Shown here piece by piece: positions 57,207-64,000 of a stretch of DNA of 64,000 nucleotides. Both the position numbers and the translations under genes were made by a program. The stretch is from JAOUGY01 sp963825585 (GTDB taxonomy: Bacteria; Actinomycetota; Acidimicrobiia; Spongiisociales; ZC4RG35). Below the pieces are notes generated by a model. It was given only the letters and a program-made list of their open reading frames with translations, had not been told where the DNA came from and ran no database searches. The stretch covers positions 434,001 through 498,000 of the forward strand of contig CAWGTX010000001.1 of NCBI GenBank assembly GCA_963825585.1, written 5' to 3'. Position 1 is the stretch's first letter, and each line of letters opens with the position of its first letter.

Positions 57207-57848
57207 ATGCAGCTACTCATCGGTGACTACTTCACGGAGTTCACCGCCACCACCACCCAGGGCGAGGTGACTTTGCCCGACGACTACGCAGGAAGCTGGT
57301 TCGTGCTGTTCAGCCACCCGGCCGACTTCACCCCGGTATGCACGACCGAGTTCGTGGGTTTCCAGAAGCGTTTCGAGGACTTCGCCGAGATCGGGACCAA
57401 ACTCATCGGTTTGAGCGTCGACTCGGTGGAGGATCACCATGCCTGGATCGAATGGATCCGCGACAACCTGAGGATCGGGATCGAGTTCCCGGTGATCGAC
57501 GACAAGGACCGTTCGATCTCGTTGGCGCTGGGCATGCTCCGTGAGGGTGACATGGAAACCGTCACCGCACGGTCGGTGGTCGTGGTCGATGACACGGGCG
57601 TCGTCCGGACCATCCTCGAGTACCCCAAGGAGATCGGCCGCAACCTCGATGAGGTGCTGCGGGTGGTCAAGGCCCTCCAGCTGGTCGACGCCAAACGGGT
57701 CAACACCCCCGCCAACTGGCCCTACAACGAGCTCGTGGGCGACAAGGTGATCGTGCCCCCGAACGTGGCGCTGTCGCCCGAGGACATCGAACGCGACGGG
57801 GTCACCGTGCTGTCGGACTGGTTCCGCTACAAGGAACACTCGGTTTGA
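57207..57848 (+). CDS. 1-Cys peroxiredoxin (Prx6-type)
   Basis: A 213-residue peroxiredoxin with WFVLFSHPADFTPVCTTEFV (peroxidatic Cys45 in PVCTTE), then FAEIGTKLIGLSVDSVEDHH, GIEFPVIDDKDRSISLALGM and SVVVVDDTGVVRTILEYPKE, IGRNLDEVLRVVKALQLVDA, with a C-terminal TPANWPYNELVGDKVIVPPN. No second active Cys is present, and the long C-terminus is that of Prx6/AhpC_TSA 1-Cys enzymes. It reduces H2O2 and organic peroxides with an external thiol. ATG 57207 follows AAGGAG. Confidence 0.95.
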   Translation: MQLLIGDYFTEFTATTTQGEVTLPDDYAGSWFVLFSHPADFTPVCTTEFVGFQKRFEDFAEIGTKLIGLSVDSVEDHHAWIEWIRDNLRIGIEFPVIDDKDRSISLALGMLREGDMETVTARSVVVVDDTGVVRTILEYPKEIGRNLDEVLRVVKALQLVDAKRVNTPANWPYNELVGDKVIVPPNVALSPEDIERDGVTVLSDWFRYKEHSV

Positions 57849-57857
57849 CGGTTGGGC

Positions 57858-59091
57858 TCAGCGCCCGGTGGAAGAGAAGTGCTGGTAGTCCTTCAAGCTG
57901 ACCCAGTCGCCTCCCCACTCCCAGCCGATCGCGGCGAAGGAGTTCACCACGATGTCACCGGGGAGCGCCATCCCCGGTGACGTCTCCGTCCGATCGAGGT
58001 AGGCGGCACCCGCCGGGGGTAGCACGGTCGAACCCGACACGTACGGGTTCTGCACCGGGTTGATGTCGATCGCCCGTCCGTAGGCGTGCTCGGACCATCG
58101 GGACGAGCCCTGGGCGAGCCGGCAGTTGAATGCCGAGGTGTTGTTGGCTTCCATCGAAGCCAGGTCGTCGCCGCCGTAGTCGTCGACGAGCGCCATTCGC
58201 TCGATCGGGAAGCGTTCGTCGAACAGTTCCGAGAACACGTTCACCAGGTCATCGGCGAACTCGGCGTGGACGACCAGCTCACCGCGTCGCTCGGTGCCGT
58301 CGAAGTCCCAGTGATCCAATTCGACGTAGCGCAGGTCGGCGAGTGGGACCGGGCATCCGGGCCGCCACGACGTCTCCATTCTGGCTGCGAGTGCGTTGTC
58401 GATCTCGGAAACCCGGGCGAAGTAGCCGACCGGCGGCACCAGCGGCGTGAGTTGGAGAGCCCGGGTGAGGAAGGTCGCCATTTCTGCTCTGCTCACCGCC
58501 TGGTCGGGGCAGTACCGGTCGTTGGTCGGTGGGTTGCAGCCGAGGGTGATGCCGGCTCGTGCGAGGGCCTGGATGTCTGGTTGGTGGACGCTGGTGTCGT
58601 CGTCGCTGAACCGGTCGTCGTCGGATTGGGGCAGGTCGAGGGCCCGGGTGAGGAAGGTGGCCATCTGGGCGCGGGTGACGGCCTGGTCGGGGCAGTACCG
58701 GTCGTTGGTCGGTGGGTTGCAGCCGAGGGTGATGCCGGCTCGTGCGAGGGCCTGGATGTCTGGTTGGTGGACGCTGGTGTCGTCGTCGCTGAACCGGTCG
58801 TCGTCGGATTGGGCTCAGGTCGAGGGCCCGGGTCAGGAAGGTGGCCATCTGGGCGCGGGTGACCGCCTGGTCGGGGCAGTACCGGTCGTTGTCGGGTGGG
58901 TTGCAGCCTCGCGTGATCCGCTCGGCGGCGATTGCCTCGATGGAGCCCTCGTGCACGCTGCCGTCGTCATCGACGAAGGTGCCGCCGGGAGGAAGCTCGG
59001 CGGCGGCGGGACCGGCAAGCGCCATGAGCACCATTACCGCAGTTGCCGCATTGACCGTCGCCGTGATGAGCGTCGAGAGGCGTCGCACCAC
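57858..59091 (-). pseudogene. Secreted M15 peptidase with SLH-like repeats, frameshifted
   Basis: GTG 59091 opens a signal peptide (ATAVMVLMALAGPAAAELPP), then a first SLH-like repeat (SVHEGSIEAIAAERITRGCN, PPDNDRYCPDQAVTRAQMAT, FLTRALDLS). At ~58814 the frame breaks. The second and third repeats continue in another frame (SVHQPDIQALARAGITLGCN twice), which then runs into an M15-type (VanY/DacD) domain with SEHAYGRAIDIN (zinc His and Asp) and DYQHF to 57858. Comparing the repeat copies shows one extra base in the 58.8-kb copy. As read, the product stops early. With one base removed the gene is a normal ~410-residue cell-wall L,D- or D,D-carboxypeptidase anchored by SLH-like repeats. Confidence 0.8.
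58461..58827. repeat. Near-perfect 183/184-bp tandem repeat inside the M15 gene
   Basis: Copy A (58461-58643, 183 bp) and copy B (58644-58827, 184 bp) share a 133-bp identical run (58498-58630 and 58681-58813). Each codes for 61 residues, one SLH-like repeat. Copy B has CTCAGG where copy A has GCAGG, giving the one-base difference and the frameshift. Identity this high between repeats of a protein domain implies recent duplication or gene conversion. Confidence 0.9.
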
Positions 59092-59161
59092 ACGACCTTA
59101 TCTTCCGCCCAGGGACCCGTAGCGGTGGTTCGGCAGGGTGCTGCCATCATGGATGGCATCG

Positions 59162-60184
59162 ATGAGACCGCGGATCTTCGTTCCCCAACCCATCCCCGTC
59201 GATGCCCTCGCCCGACTCGAGCGGATGGGGGAGGTGACGATCTTTCCGCATCTCGACCGGCACATCAGTGTCGCGGAAGTGGCCGACGCCACGCGGAACG
59301 CCGAGATCCTGTTCGGGCTGAGCGGCATCCGGTACGACCGGGCCGTGATCGAGTCGGCCCCCACCCTGCAGCTCATCGCCGCCATGCACATGAACCCCAC
59401 CTTCGTGGACATGGCCGTCGCCACCGAACGGGGGATCCCGGTGGCGGGTATCCCCAACATGCTGGTCGAGACCACCGCCGAGTTCACCTTCGCCCTGCTT
59501 CTCGCCACCGCCTGGCGGCTCCCGGAGGCCGACAGGTTCGTGCGGGAGGGCCGCTGGACCCAGAACCAGTCGATGGCCTTCCTCGCCACCCGCGTCTTCG
59601 ACAAGACGGTTGGCATCCTCGGGCTCGGTGAGATCGGCACATCGGTGGCAGCCAGAGCCCGCGGGTGTGGAATGCGGGTGCTCTACACCAAACGCACCCG
59701 GCTCGGCACCGAGGAGGAGTCGAGGCTCGGGGTCTCGTACCGCAGCCTCGAAGCACTGTTCTCGGAGTCCGACATCGTGGTGGTGACCACCGGCCTCACC
59801 GCACACACCAAAGGGTTGGTGGGGGCCGGGCTGCTCTCGCTCATGAAACCCACCGCCATGCTGGTCAACACCTCCCGTGGCCCGGTGGTCGACGAGGCCG
59901 CCCTCGAACAGGCGCTGCGTCAGGGTCGGCTCGCCGGTGCCGGACTCGACGTGTTCGAACACGAGGTGCCCGAGCCCGGGGCGGGTCCCCATCCCGGGCT
60001 GTTCGACCTGCCCAACGTGGTGCTCACGCCGCACATGGGCAGTGCCGCCGTCGAGACCCGTTCGGAGATGGCCAACCGTGCCGTCGACAACATCGAAGCG
60101 TTCCTGCGGGGTGAGCGACCTCCGGACCTGCTCAACCCGGAGGTGTACGGCGGGCAAGCGGTGCCGAACGAACGAATCGGGTGA
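59162..60184 (+). CDS. D-isomer-specific 2-hydroxyacid dehydrogenase
   Basis: A 340-residue NAD(P)-dependent enzyme from ATG 59162 (an upstream start at 59138 is possible). The N-terminal catalytic lobe is RPRIFVPQPIPVDALARLER, then AEILFGLSGIRYDRAVIESA and LQLIAAMHMNPTFVDMAVAT. The Rossmann lobe has TVGILGLGEIGTSVAARARG, IVVVTTGLTAHTKGLVGAGL, MLVNTSRGPVVDEAALEQAL (catalytic Arg before GPVVDE), AGAGLDVFEHEVPEPG (Glu) and VVLTPHMGSAAVETRSEM (His). This is the glyoxylate/hydroxypyruvate reductase-like set. The exact substrate is unknown. The two-component operon follows 58 bp downstream and is a separate function. Confidence 0.93.
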   Translation: MRPRIFVPQPIPVDALARLERMGEVTIFPHLDRHISVAEVADATRNAEILFGLSGIRYDRAVIESAPTLQLIAAMHMNPTFVDMAVATERGIPVAGIPNMLVETTAEFTFALLLATAWRLPEADRFVREGRWTQNQSMAFLATRVFDKTVGILGLGEIGTSVAARARGCGMRVLYTKRTRLGTEEESRLGVSYRSLEALFSESDIVVVTTGLTAHTKGLVGAGLLSLMKPTAMLVNTSRGPVVDEAALEQALRQGRLAGAGLDVFEHEVPEPGAGPHPGLFDLPNVVLTPHMGSAAVETRSEMANRAVDNIEAFLRGERPPDLLNPEVYGGQAVPNERIG

Positions 60185-60242
60185 ACGCACCCCGGACGAG
60201 CGGACCGGCGTGAGCTCCCCGTCTTCCGGCAATACTGGGCTG

Positions 60243-60920
60243 ATGGACGCCCGCATCCTGTTGGTCGAAGACGATCCCTCCATCCGGGAGACCACCCAGT
60301 TGGGGCTGGAGGCAGCCGGTTTCAAGGTCGAGACCGCCTTCGACGGTGACGACGGGTTGGCCAGGTTCCGGCATTCCGTCCCCGACCTTGTGCTGCTCGA
60401 CGTGATGCTGCCCAAGCGTGACGGCCTGGAGGTGTGCCGGATCATCCGGAAGGACTCTGCGGTGCCGGTGATCATGCTGACCGCCAGAGCCGACGCCATC
60501 GACGTCGTGGTGGGTCTCGAGTCGGGCGCCGACGACTACGTGACCAAGCCGTTCGAGATGGCGGTACTGGTGGCGAGAATCCGGGCGGCACTCCGGCGGG
60601 TTCGTGAGGCAGGTCCCGTTGAGGTGTTCACTCTCGGCGATGTCACCATCGACACCGCTGCGCATACCGCCGTCCGCCAGGGCCGGGAGCTCGGGCTGAG
60701 CCCTACCGAGTTCCGTCTGCTCGCCGAACTCGCCCGGGCGCCCGGGCGGGTGTTCAGCCGCGAGATCCTGCTCGAGCGGGTGTGGGGCTACGACTACCTG
60801 GGCGACTCGCGCCTCGTCGACGTCGCCATTCAGCGTCTGCGGGCCAAGGTGGAGCCCGATCCGCAACACCCCAGCCTGATCCAGACGGTACGGGGAGCGG
60901 GATACCGGGCGGTCCGGTGA
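60243..60920 (+). CDS. OmpR/PhoB-type response regulator (MtrA-like)
   Basis: A 225-residue regulator: receiver with E9/D10/D11 (ILLVEDDPSI), phosphoacceptor Asp53 (VLLDVMLPKRDGLEV), a switch Thr (VIMLTARADAID) and Lys (DDYVTKPFE), then a winged-helix Trans_reg_C domain (LSPTEFRLLAELARAPGRVF, SREILLERVWGYDYLGDSRL, VDVAIQRLRAKVEPDPQHPS, LIQTVRGAGYRAVR). The kinase gene starts at the TGATG overlap. The gene trio with a GerMN lipoprotein matches the actinobacterial mtrA-mtrB-lpqB arrangement, which controls cell division and cell-wall genes. Confidence 0.94.
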   Translation: MDARILLVEDDPSIRETTQLGLEAAGFKVETAFDGDDGLARFRHSVPDLVLLDVMLPKRDGLEVCRIIRKDSAVPVIMLTARADAIDVVVGLESGADDYVTKPFEMAVLVARIRAALRRVREAGPVEVFTLGDVTIDTAAHTAVRQGRELGLSPTEFRLLAELARAPGRVFSREILLERVWGYDYLGDSRLVDVAIQRLRAKVEPDPQHPSLIQTVRGAGYRAVR

Positions 60921-62392
60921 TGCGCCGGGGCTTTCGCGCCCGTCTCACCACAACCGTCATCGCGCTGGTGGTGGTTGCGGTGGCGGTCGTATCGGTGACG
61001 TCCTACCTGCTGGTACGTCAGTCGCTGCGCGATCAGTTGGTGGCCGACTCGGTGGACCTGGCGGAGTTCGCAGTGTTGGAGCTGGCGTCGACGGATCAGC
61101 TCCCCGTCGACGCCGACCGGGTGGACTTCGAGGACAGCGGCTTGACCGAGCGGTTCCTACGAAGGGGTGCCATCGGCGTGTTCGTCGACTTCGGCGACAC
61201 CGACCCCTACGCCTCTTCGTCCGAGTACCTGACCACGCCTGCGCTCATCTCGCCCGAGGTGTCGGCTCTGGTCGACCGGGGCAACTTCGGGTACCAGTTC
61301 CTCGACGTCGCCGGTGACTCCATGCTGGTGGTGGCGGCCAAGCGCCCCTCGGGCCCACCCGTGTTCCATCTGTTCTTCGACGCCGGCGTCGTGGAACGGG
61401 CGCTCGGCAACCTGTGGCGGTTCCTGGGGCTGGGTGCCGGAGTCGTGATCGTCATCGCGGTGATCGCCGCCGGGGCGGTAGCACGTGGTGTGCTTCGGCC
61501 TGTTCGCACCGCCGGTGCGGCCGCCCAACAGCTGGCAGCGGGGGACCTGGCCACCCGGGTCCGTGTGGAGTCCGACGACGAGTTCGGACGGATGTCGGAG
61601 GCGTTCAACACCATGGCGGCCACCCTGGAAGCGCAGATCGTGGCGTTGGAGGAGGCCGAGGCGCGTGAGCGACGGTTCGTCGCCGACGTCTCCCACGAAC
61701 TTCGCACCCCTCTCACCGGACTGTCCAACGAAGCCCAGCTCCTGGAGGCGGGTCTCCACACGATCGATGGTCCCACCCGACGTGCCGCCGAGTTGCTGAT
61801 CGGTGACGTGGGGCGACTTCGCCGGCTGGTGGAGGAGCTGTTGGAGATCTCCAGACTGGAGTCCGGAGACGCCGCTGTCGAGCTCACCGAGACCGACCTC
61901 GCGCGCTTCCTCCGGGCGATGATCGCCTCCAGGCTGCCGGAGGCGCGGCTGGCGGTGTCGGTGGTCGACCTGGTCGCGTGCGATCGGCGGGCGTTGGAGC
62001 GGATCGTTGGGAATCTGCTCGACAACGCTGCCGCCCACGCCCCCGGGGCAACCGTCGACGTGGAGGCGTCGGTGACGGGTGGTGTGCTGACGCTGGCGGT
62101 GTCCGACGACGGGCCCGGTCTCGACGAGGAGAGTCTGGGGCGCATGTTCGATCGGTTCTTCAAAGCGGACCCGGCCCGCCAGGGCGGAAGCGGGCTCGGT
62201 CTGGCCATCGCCCGGCAGCATGCCCGCCGTCTCGGGGGCGACATCACCGTTTCCCGCTCCTCGGAAGGCACGGGTCTCCGCTTCGAGGTGGTCCTGCCTG
62301 TGACCGTTCTGTTACCTGACGGCGATGACCCTGAGACCCAGCGATCGAACGATGAGGGTGTGACAGACGAGACAGAAAGGAGGATGTCATGA
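60920..62392 (+). CDS. Sensor histidine kinase (MtrB-like)
   Basis: A 490-residue membrane kinase: first helix LTTTVIALVVVAVAVVSVTS, external domain (~45-160), second helix LGLGAGVVIVIAVIAAGAVA, HAMP (LRPVRTAGAAAQQLAAGDLA), HisKA with His259 (RFVADVSHELRTPLTGLSNE) and HATPase_c (IVGNLLDNAAAHAPGATVDV, AVSDDGPGLDEESLGRMFDR, GGSGLGLAIARQHARRLGGD). The start ATG overlaps the regulator stop and its stop overlaps the next gene's start (ATGA), so three genes are coupled. It senses an envelope or cell-cycle signal, as in MtrB. Confidence 0.93.
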   Translation: MRRGFRARLTTTVIALVVVAVAVVSVTSYLLVRQSLRDQLVADSVDLAEFAVLELASTDQLPVDADRVDFEDSGLTERFLRRGAIGVFVDFGDTDPYASSSEYLTTPALISPEVSALVDRGNFGYQFLDVAGDSMLVVAAKRPSGPPVFHLFFDAGVVERALGNLWRFLGLGAGVVIVIAVIAAGAVARGVLRPVRTAGAAAQQLAAGDLATRVRVESDDEFGRMSEAFNTMAATLEAQIVALEEAEARERRFVADVSHELRTPLTGLSNEAQLLEAGLHTIDGPTRRAAELLIGDVGRLRRLVEELLEISRLESGDAAVELTETDLARFLRAMIASRLPEARLAVSVVDLVACDRRALERIVGNLLDNAAAHAPGATVDVEASVTGGVLTLAVSDDGPGLDEESLGRMFDRFFKADPARQGGSGLGLAIARQHARRLGGDITVSRSSEGTGLRFEVVLPVTVLLPDGDDPETQRSNDEGVTDETERRMS

Positions 62393-63783
62393 GAAGGTTG
62401 TTGACCTTCATCGCCGCAGGTGCCCTGATCCTGGCGGCCTGTGGCGGCGACGTCGGAGACGGCGGTGCCGTGACCACTCTGCCCGAGACGTCCACGACCG
62501 CTCCCAGTACGACCGTGCCCGAGGGCTCGACCACCACCACGCCCGGAGAGAGCACCACGACCACAGTGGGCGAACGGTCCGTGACCGTGTATTTCATCCA
62601 GGATGGTGAGTACGCCAAGGCGGTGACCCGCACGGTGCCCGGCACCCTCGATGTGGCGGCCAACGCCATCGAGGCCCTGATCGAAGGCCCCACCGTCGCC
62701 GAATCCGAGGACGGCCTGGGTACGGCGATCCCGTCGGACACGCTGCTGCTCGGTATCGACATCGCCGATGGTGTCGCCACCGTCGACCTGTCGAGCGAGT
62801 TCGAGCAGGGTGGCGGCTCGTTCGCCATGTTCAGCAGGCTCGGCCAGGTCGTCTACACCCTCACCGAGTTCGACACCGTCGACCGGGTGGTGTTCTGGCT
62901 CGACGGCGAGCCCGTGACCGTGTTCTCGGGTGAAGGCATCCTGCTGGACGGACCGGTGGACCGCTCCGACTACGAGTCGGCGCTGCCGCTCACGTCGCCC
63001 GCCGAGATGTGGGCCCAGGGCGATCTTCCTTCGATCGAAGGCGTTCAGGCCGATGAGCTTGGGAAGGTGGTTCTGGTGGTGTCCGACGACGTGCTCAACG
63101 TGCGCTCGGGCGCCGGCGTCGACAACCCGATCATCGGGATGTTGGAGCCGGGCGTGGTGGTTCGGCGCATCGGTGACGACACCAGGGTCGGCTCGTCGGT
63201 GTGGGAGGCGATCGAGGTGCCGGGAGGCACTGGGTGGGTGAACGCCCGCTTCCTCGGTGCCGTGGTGACTGCCACCGAGTTCGAATCGGATCCGGCCGTC
63301 ATCGAGCTGCTCGACCGGATGGCGGCCATCATGGCCGACGAGGGCGACCTCAGTGAGGTGGTTTCGAGCCGAGGGCTGTACGTGGCACACAACGCCTCGC
63401 CGGTCCTGTTCGGAGCCGACCTGCTCGACACGGTCATGGCCGATGCCACCACCTACAAGTGGGGTTCGGCAGCACTTGGCGCCGACAGCCCCGAGCTGCC
63501 GTCGCGCACCTTCGCCGAGGCCGTGGGTGAACGGTTCGTCTCGGCCTACGACGACGCCGACACCTCGATCCGGCTCAACGAGGCAGAACTGGGAGGCAAC
63601 GGGACTCCCGCCGAGTTCGCGATCCCGTTCGAGTTCAGTGGGTTCAACTTCGTGAGCGTGTACGACTCCGGTGACGACGAACAGTACGACGGACTCGATT
63701 GGACCGCCTGGTACGTGTCGATCGACTACGAGGACGGCGAGCCGGTGGTGGTCGGAATGACCGTCAACGAATGGTCCCCGTGA
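62389..63783 (+). CDS. GerMN-domain lipoprotein with SH3-like domain (LpqB-like)
   Basis: A 464-residue lipoprotein: signal LTFIAAGALILAACGGD with the lipobox Cys, a Thr/Ser-Pro-rich linker (TTTPGESTTTTVG), then a GerMN domain (VTVYFIQDGEYAKAVTRTVP, AANAIEALIEGPTVAESEDG, GVATVDLSSEFEQGGGSFAM, FSRLGQVVYTLTEFDTVDRV), then a bacterial SH3 (LNVRSGAGVDNPIIGMLEPG, GTGWVNARFLGAVV), and a C-terminal ~130-residue region. GerMN lipoproteins next to MtrAB are LpqB-like in actinobacteria and modulate the kinase. Fusion to an SH3 is a local variation. It ends before a hairpin terminator. Confidence 0.9.
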   Translation: MRRLLTFIAAGALILAACGGDVGDGGAVTTLPETSTTAPSTTVPEGSTTTTPGESTTTTVGERSVTVYFIQDGEYAKAVTRTVPGTLDVAANAIEALIEGPTVAESEDGLGTAIPSDTLLLGIDIADGVATVDLSSEFEQGGGSFAMFSRLGQVVYTLTEFDTVDRVVFWLDGEPVTVFSGEGILLDGPVDRSDYESALPLTSPAEMWAQGDLPSIEGVQADELGKVVLVVSDDVLNVRSGAGVDNPIIGMLEPGVVVRRIGDDTRVGSSVWEAIEVPGGTGWVNARFLGAVVTATEFESDPAVIELLDRMAAIMADEGDLSEVVSSRGLYVAHNASPVLFGADLLDTVMADATTYKWGSAALGADSPELPSRTFAEAVGERFVSAYDDADTSIRLNEAELGGNGTPAEFAIPFEFSGFNFVSVYDSGDDEQYDGLDWTAWYVSIDYEDGEPVVVGMTVNEWSP

Positions 63784-63812
63784 TCTGCCGGCTTCGGCCC
63801 TGACGCACCGAC

Positions 63813-63842
63813 AGAGAGCGTCGACCTCGGTCGGCGCTCTCT
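63813..63842 (+). terminator. Hairpin terminator of the two-component operon
   Basis: AGAGAGCG (63813-63820) and CGCTCTCT (63835-63842) form the outer stem, with extra pairing of TCGAC and GTCGG inside. It sits 29 bp after the lipoprotein stop. No T-tract. Confidence 0.7.
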
Positions 63843-63878
63843 CGCGTCGGGACCCGAGCCGGCTGATAGGGTCGGGAG

Positions 63879-64000
63879 ATGTCCACCATTGCATCCTGGG
63901 TCGAGGTGGAGCGGGCCGCTCCGGGGTTCGCTACGGCGGTTCGTGCGCGCTTCGAGGCCCACCGCCACCACGTGCTGTCAACGCTTCGCCGGGACGGGTC
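63879..64000 (+). CDS. Pyridoxamine 5'-phosphate oxidase-family protein, 5' part
   Basis: The window ends 122 bp into this gene. The translated N-terminus MSTIASWVEVERAAPGFATA, then VRARFEAHRHHVLSTLRRDG, closely matches actinobacterial PNPOx-like (F420- or FMN-binding split-barrel) proteins, whose first helix and strand read FeaHpH-x-xLATLRxDGSPR. GGGAG precedes ATG 63879. The 3' part lies outside the window, so subtype and cofactor cannot be judged. Confidence 0.75.
   Translation, partial: MSTIASWVEVERAAPGFATAVRARFEAHRHHVLSTLRRDG

Noticed and set aside
61207..63894. 895-residue open frame on the minus strand
   Set aside because: It is antisense to the kinase and GerMN lipoprotein genes, which have clear family motifs. 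The antisense text is His/Gly/Arg-rich without any domain, a normal effect of high GC.

Overview
The window looks like a piece of a high-GC actinobacterial chromosome, most likely from the class Acidimicrobiia. Supporting signs are the strong G/C third-position bias, S-layer-homology-like repeats of the type seen in Acidimicrobiia secreted proteins (57.9-59.1 kb), actinobacterial families (GerMN lipoprotein, LytR-CpsA-Psr protein, DUF6194, actinobacterial-type UvrA paralogue) and many GTG/TTG starts. It reads as ordinary chromosome with many small operons on both strands. I see no rRNA, tRNA, CRISPR array, prophage or intact insertion sequence.

Layout. 0-4.6 kb: an edge-cut pterin-dehydratase-like/VOC fusion, a NarL-type two-component operon with two small membrane proteins, and a broken deaminase gene. 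5-9.1 kb: a divergent SDR/TetR pair with a clear promoter-operator, a hypothetical gene, a transposase remnant and a GNAT-like protein. 9.4-20.6 kb: AraC and VOC genes, a UvrA paralogue, two decayed genes, a run of single enzymes (DUF1801, DUF1295, esterase, GNAT, YaaA, YcaQ-like glycosylase, flavodoxin) and a split lipoprotein gene. 20.6-29.2 kb: two membrane-anchored unknowns, an amino-acid decarboxylase fused to a cyclic-nucleotide-binding domain, a translationally coupled pair of radical SAM genes and a DsbA/FrnE-like protein. 29.3-35.5 kb: an IlvD/EDD sugar-acid dehydratase, a cobalt-type nitrile hydratase operon (beta, alpha, activator), a methyltransferase, an AAC(3)-like acetyltransferase and an LCP protein. 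35.9-41.8 kb: a sugar-type ABC importer without its own ATPase, convergent with modABC. 41.9-47.8 kb: a PadR regulator, an ABC-2 exporter, an acyl-CoA synthetase and a chromate transporter. 47.8-53.4 kb: an MFS transporter, then a sulfur cluster (rhodanese, persulfide dioxygenase-rhodanese fusion, SulP permease) divergent from an ECF sigma factor. 53.2-64 kb: a membrane protein, a tiny Cys-rich protein, OsmC, a sulfotransferase, a UbiA prenyltransferase, a 1-Cys peroxiredoxin, a frameshifted M15 peptidase with SLH-like repeats, a 2-hydroxyacid dehydrogenase, an MtrAB-LpqB-like operon (response regulator, kinase, GerMN lipoprotein) and the start of a PNPOx-family gene.

Two features run through the whole window. 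First, at least eight intergenic spots carry short tandem arrays of 7-bp (sometimes 8-bp) units. The units differ from site to site, are often arranged as inverted arrays around a core, and frequently sit beside a shared core resembling AGAAYGM. They recall the heptanucleotide repeats of cyanobacteria and are the best candidate here for something undescribed. Second, several genes are broken by single frameshifts or truncations: deaminase, DUF6194, MBL hydrolase, lipoprotein, M15 peptidase and possibly a membrane protein. This means either real decay or residual indel errors in the assembly.
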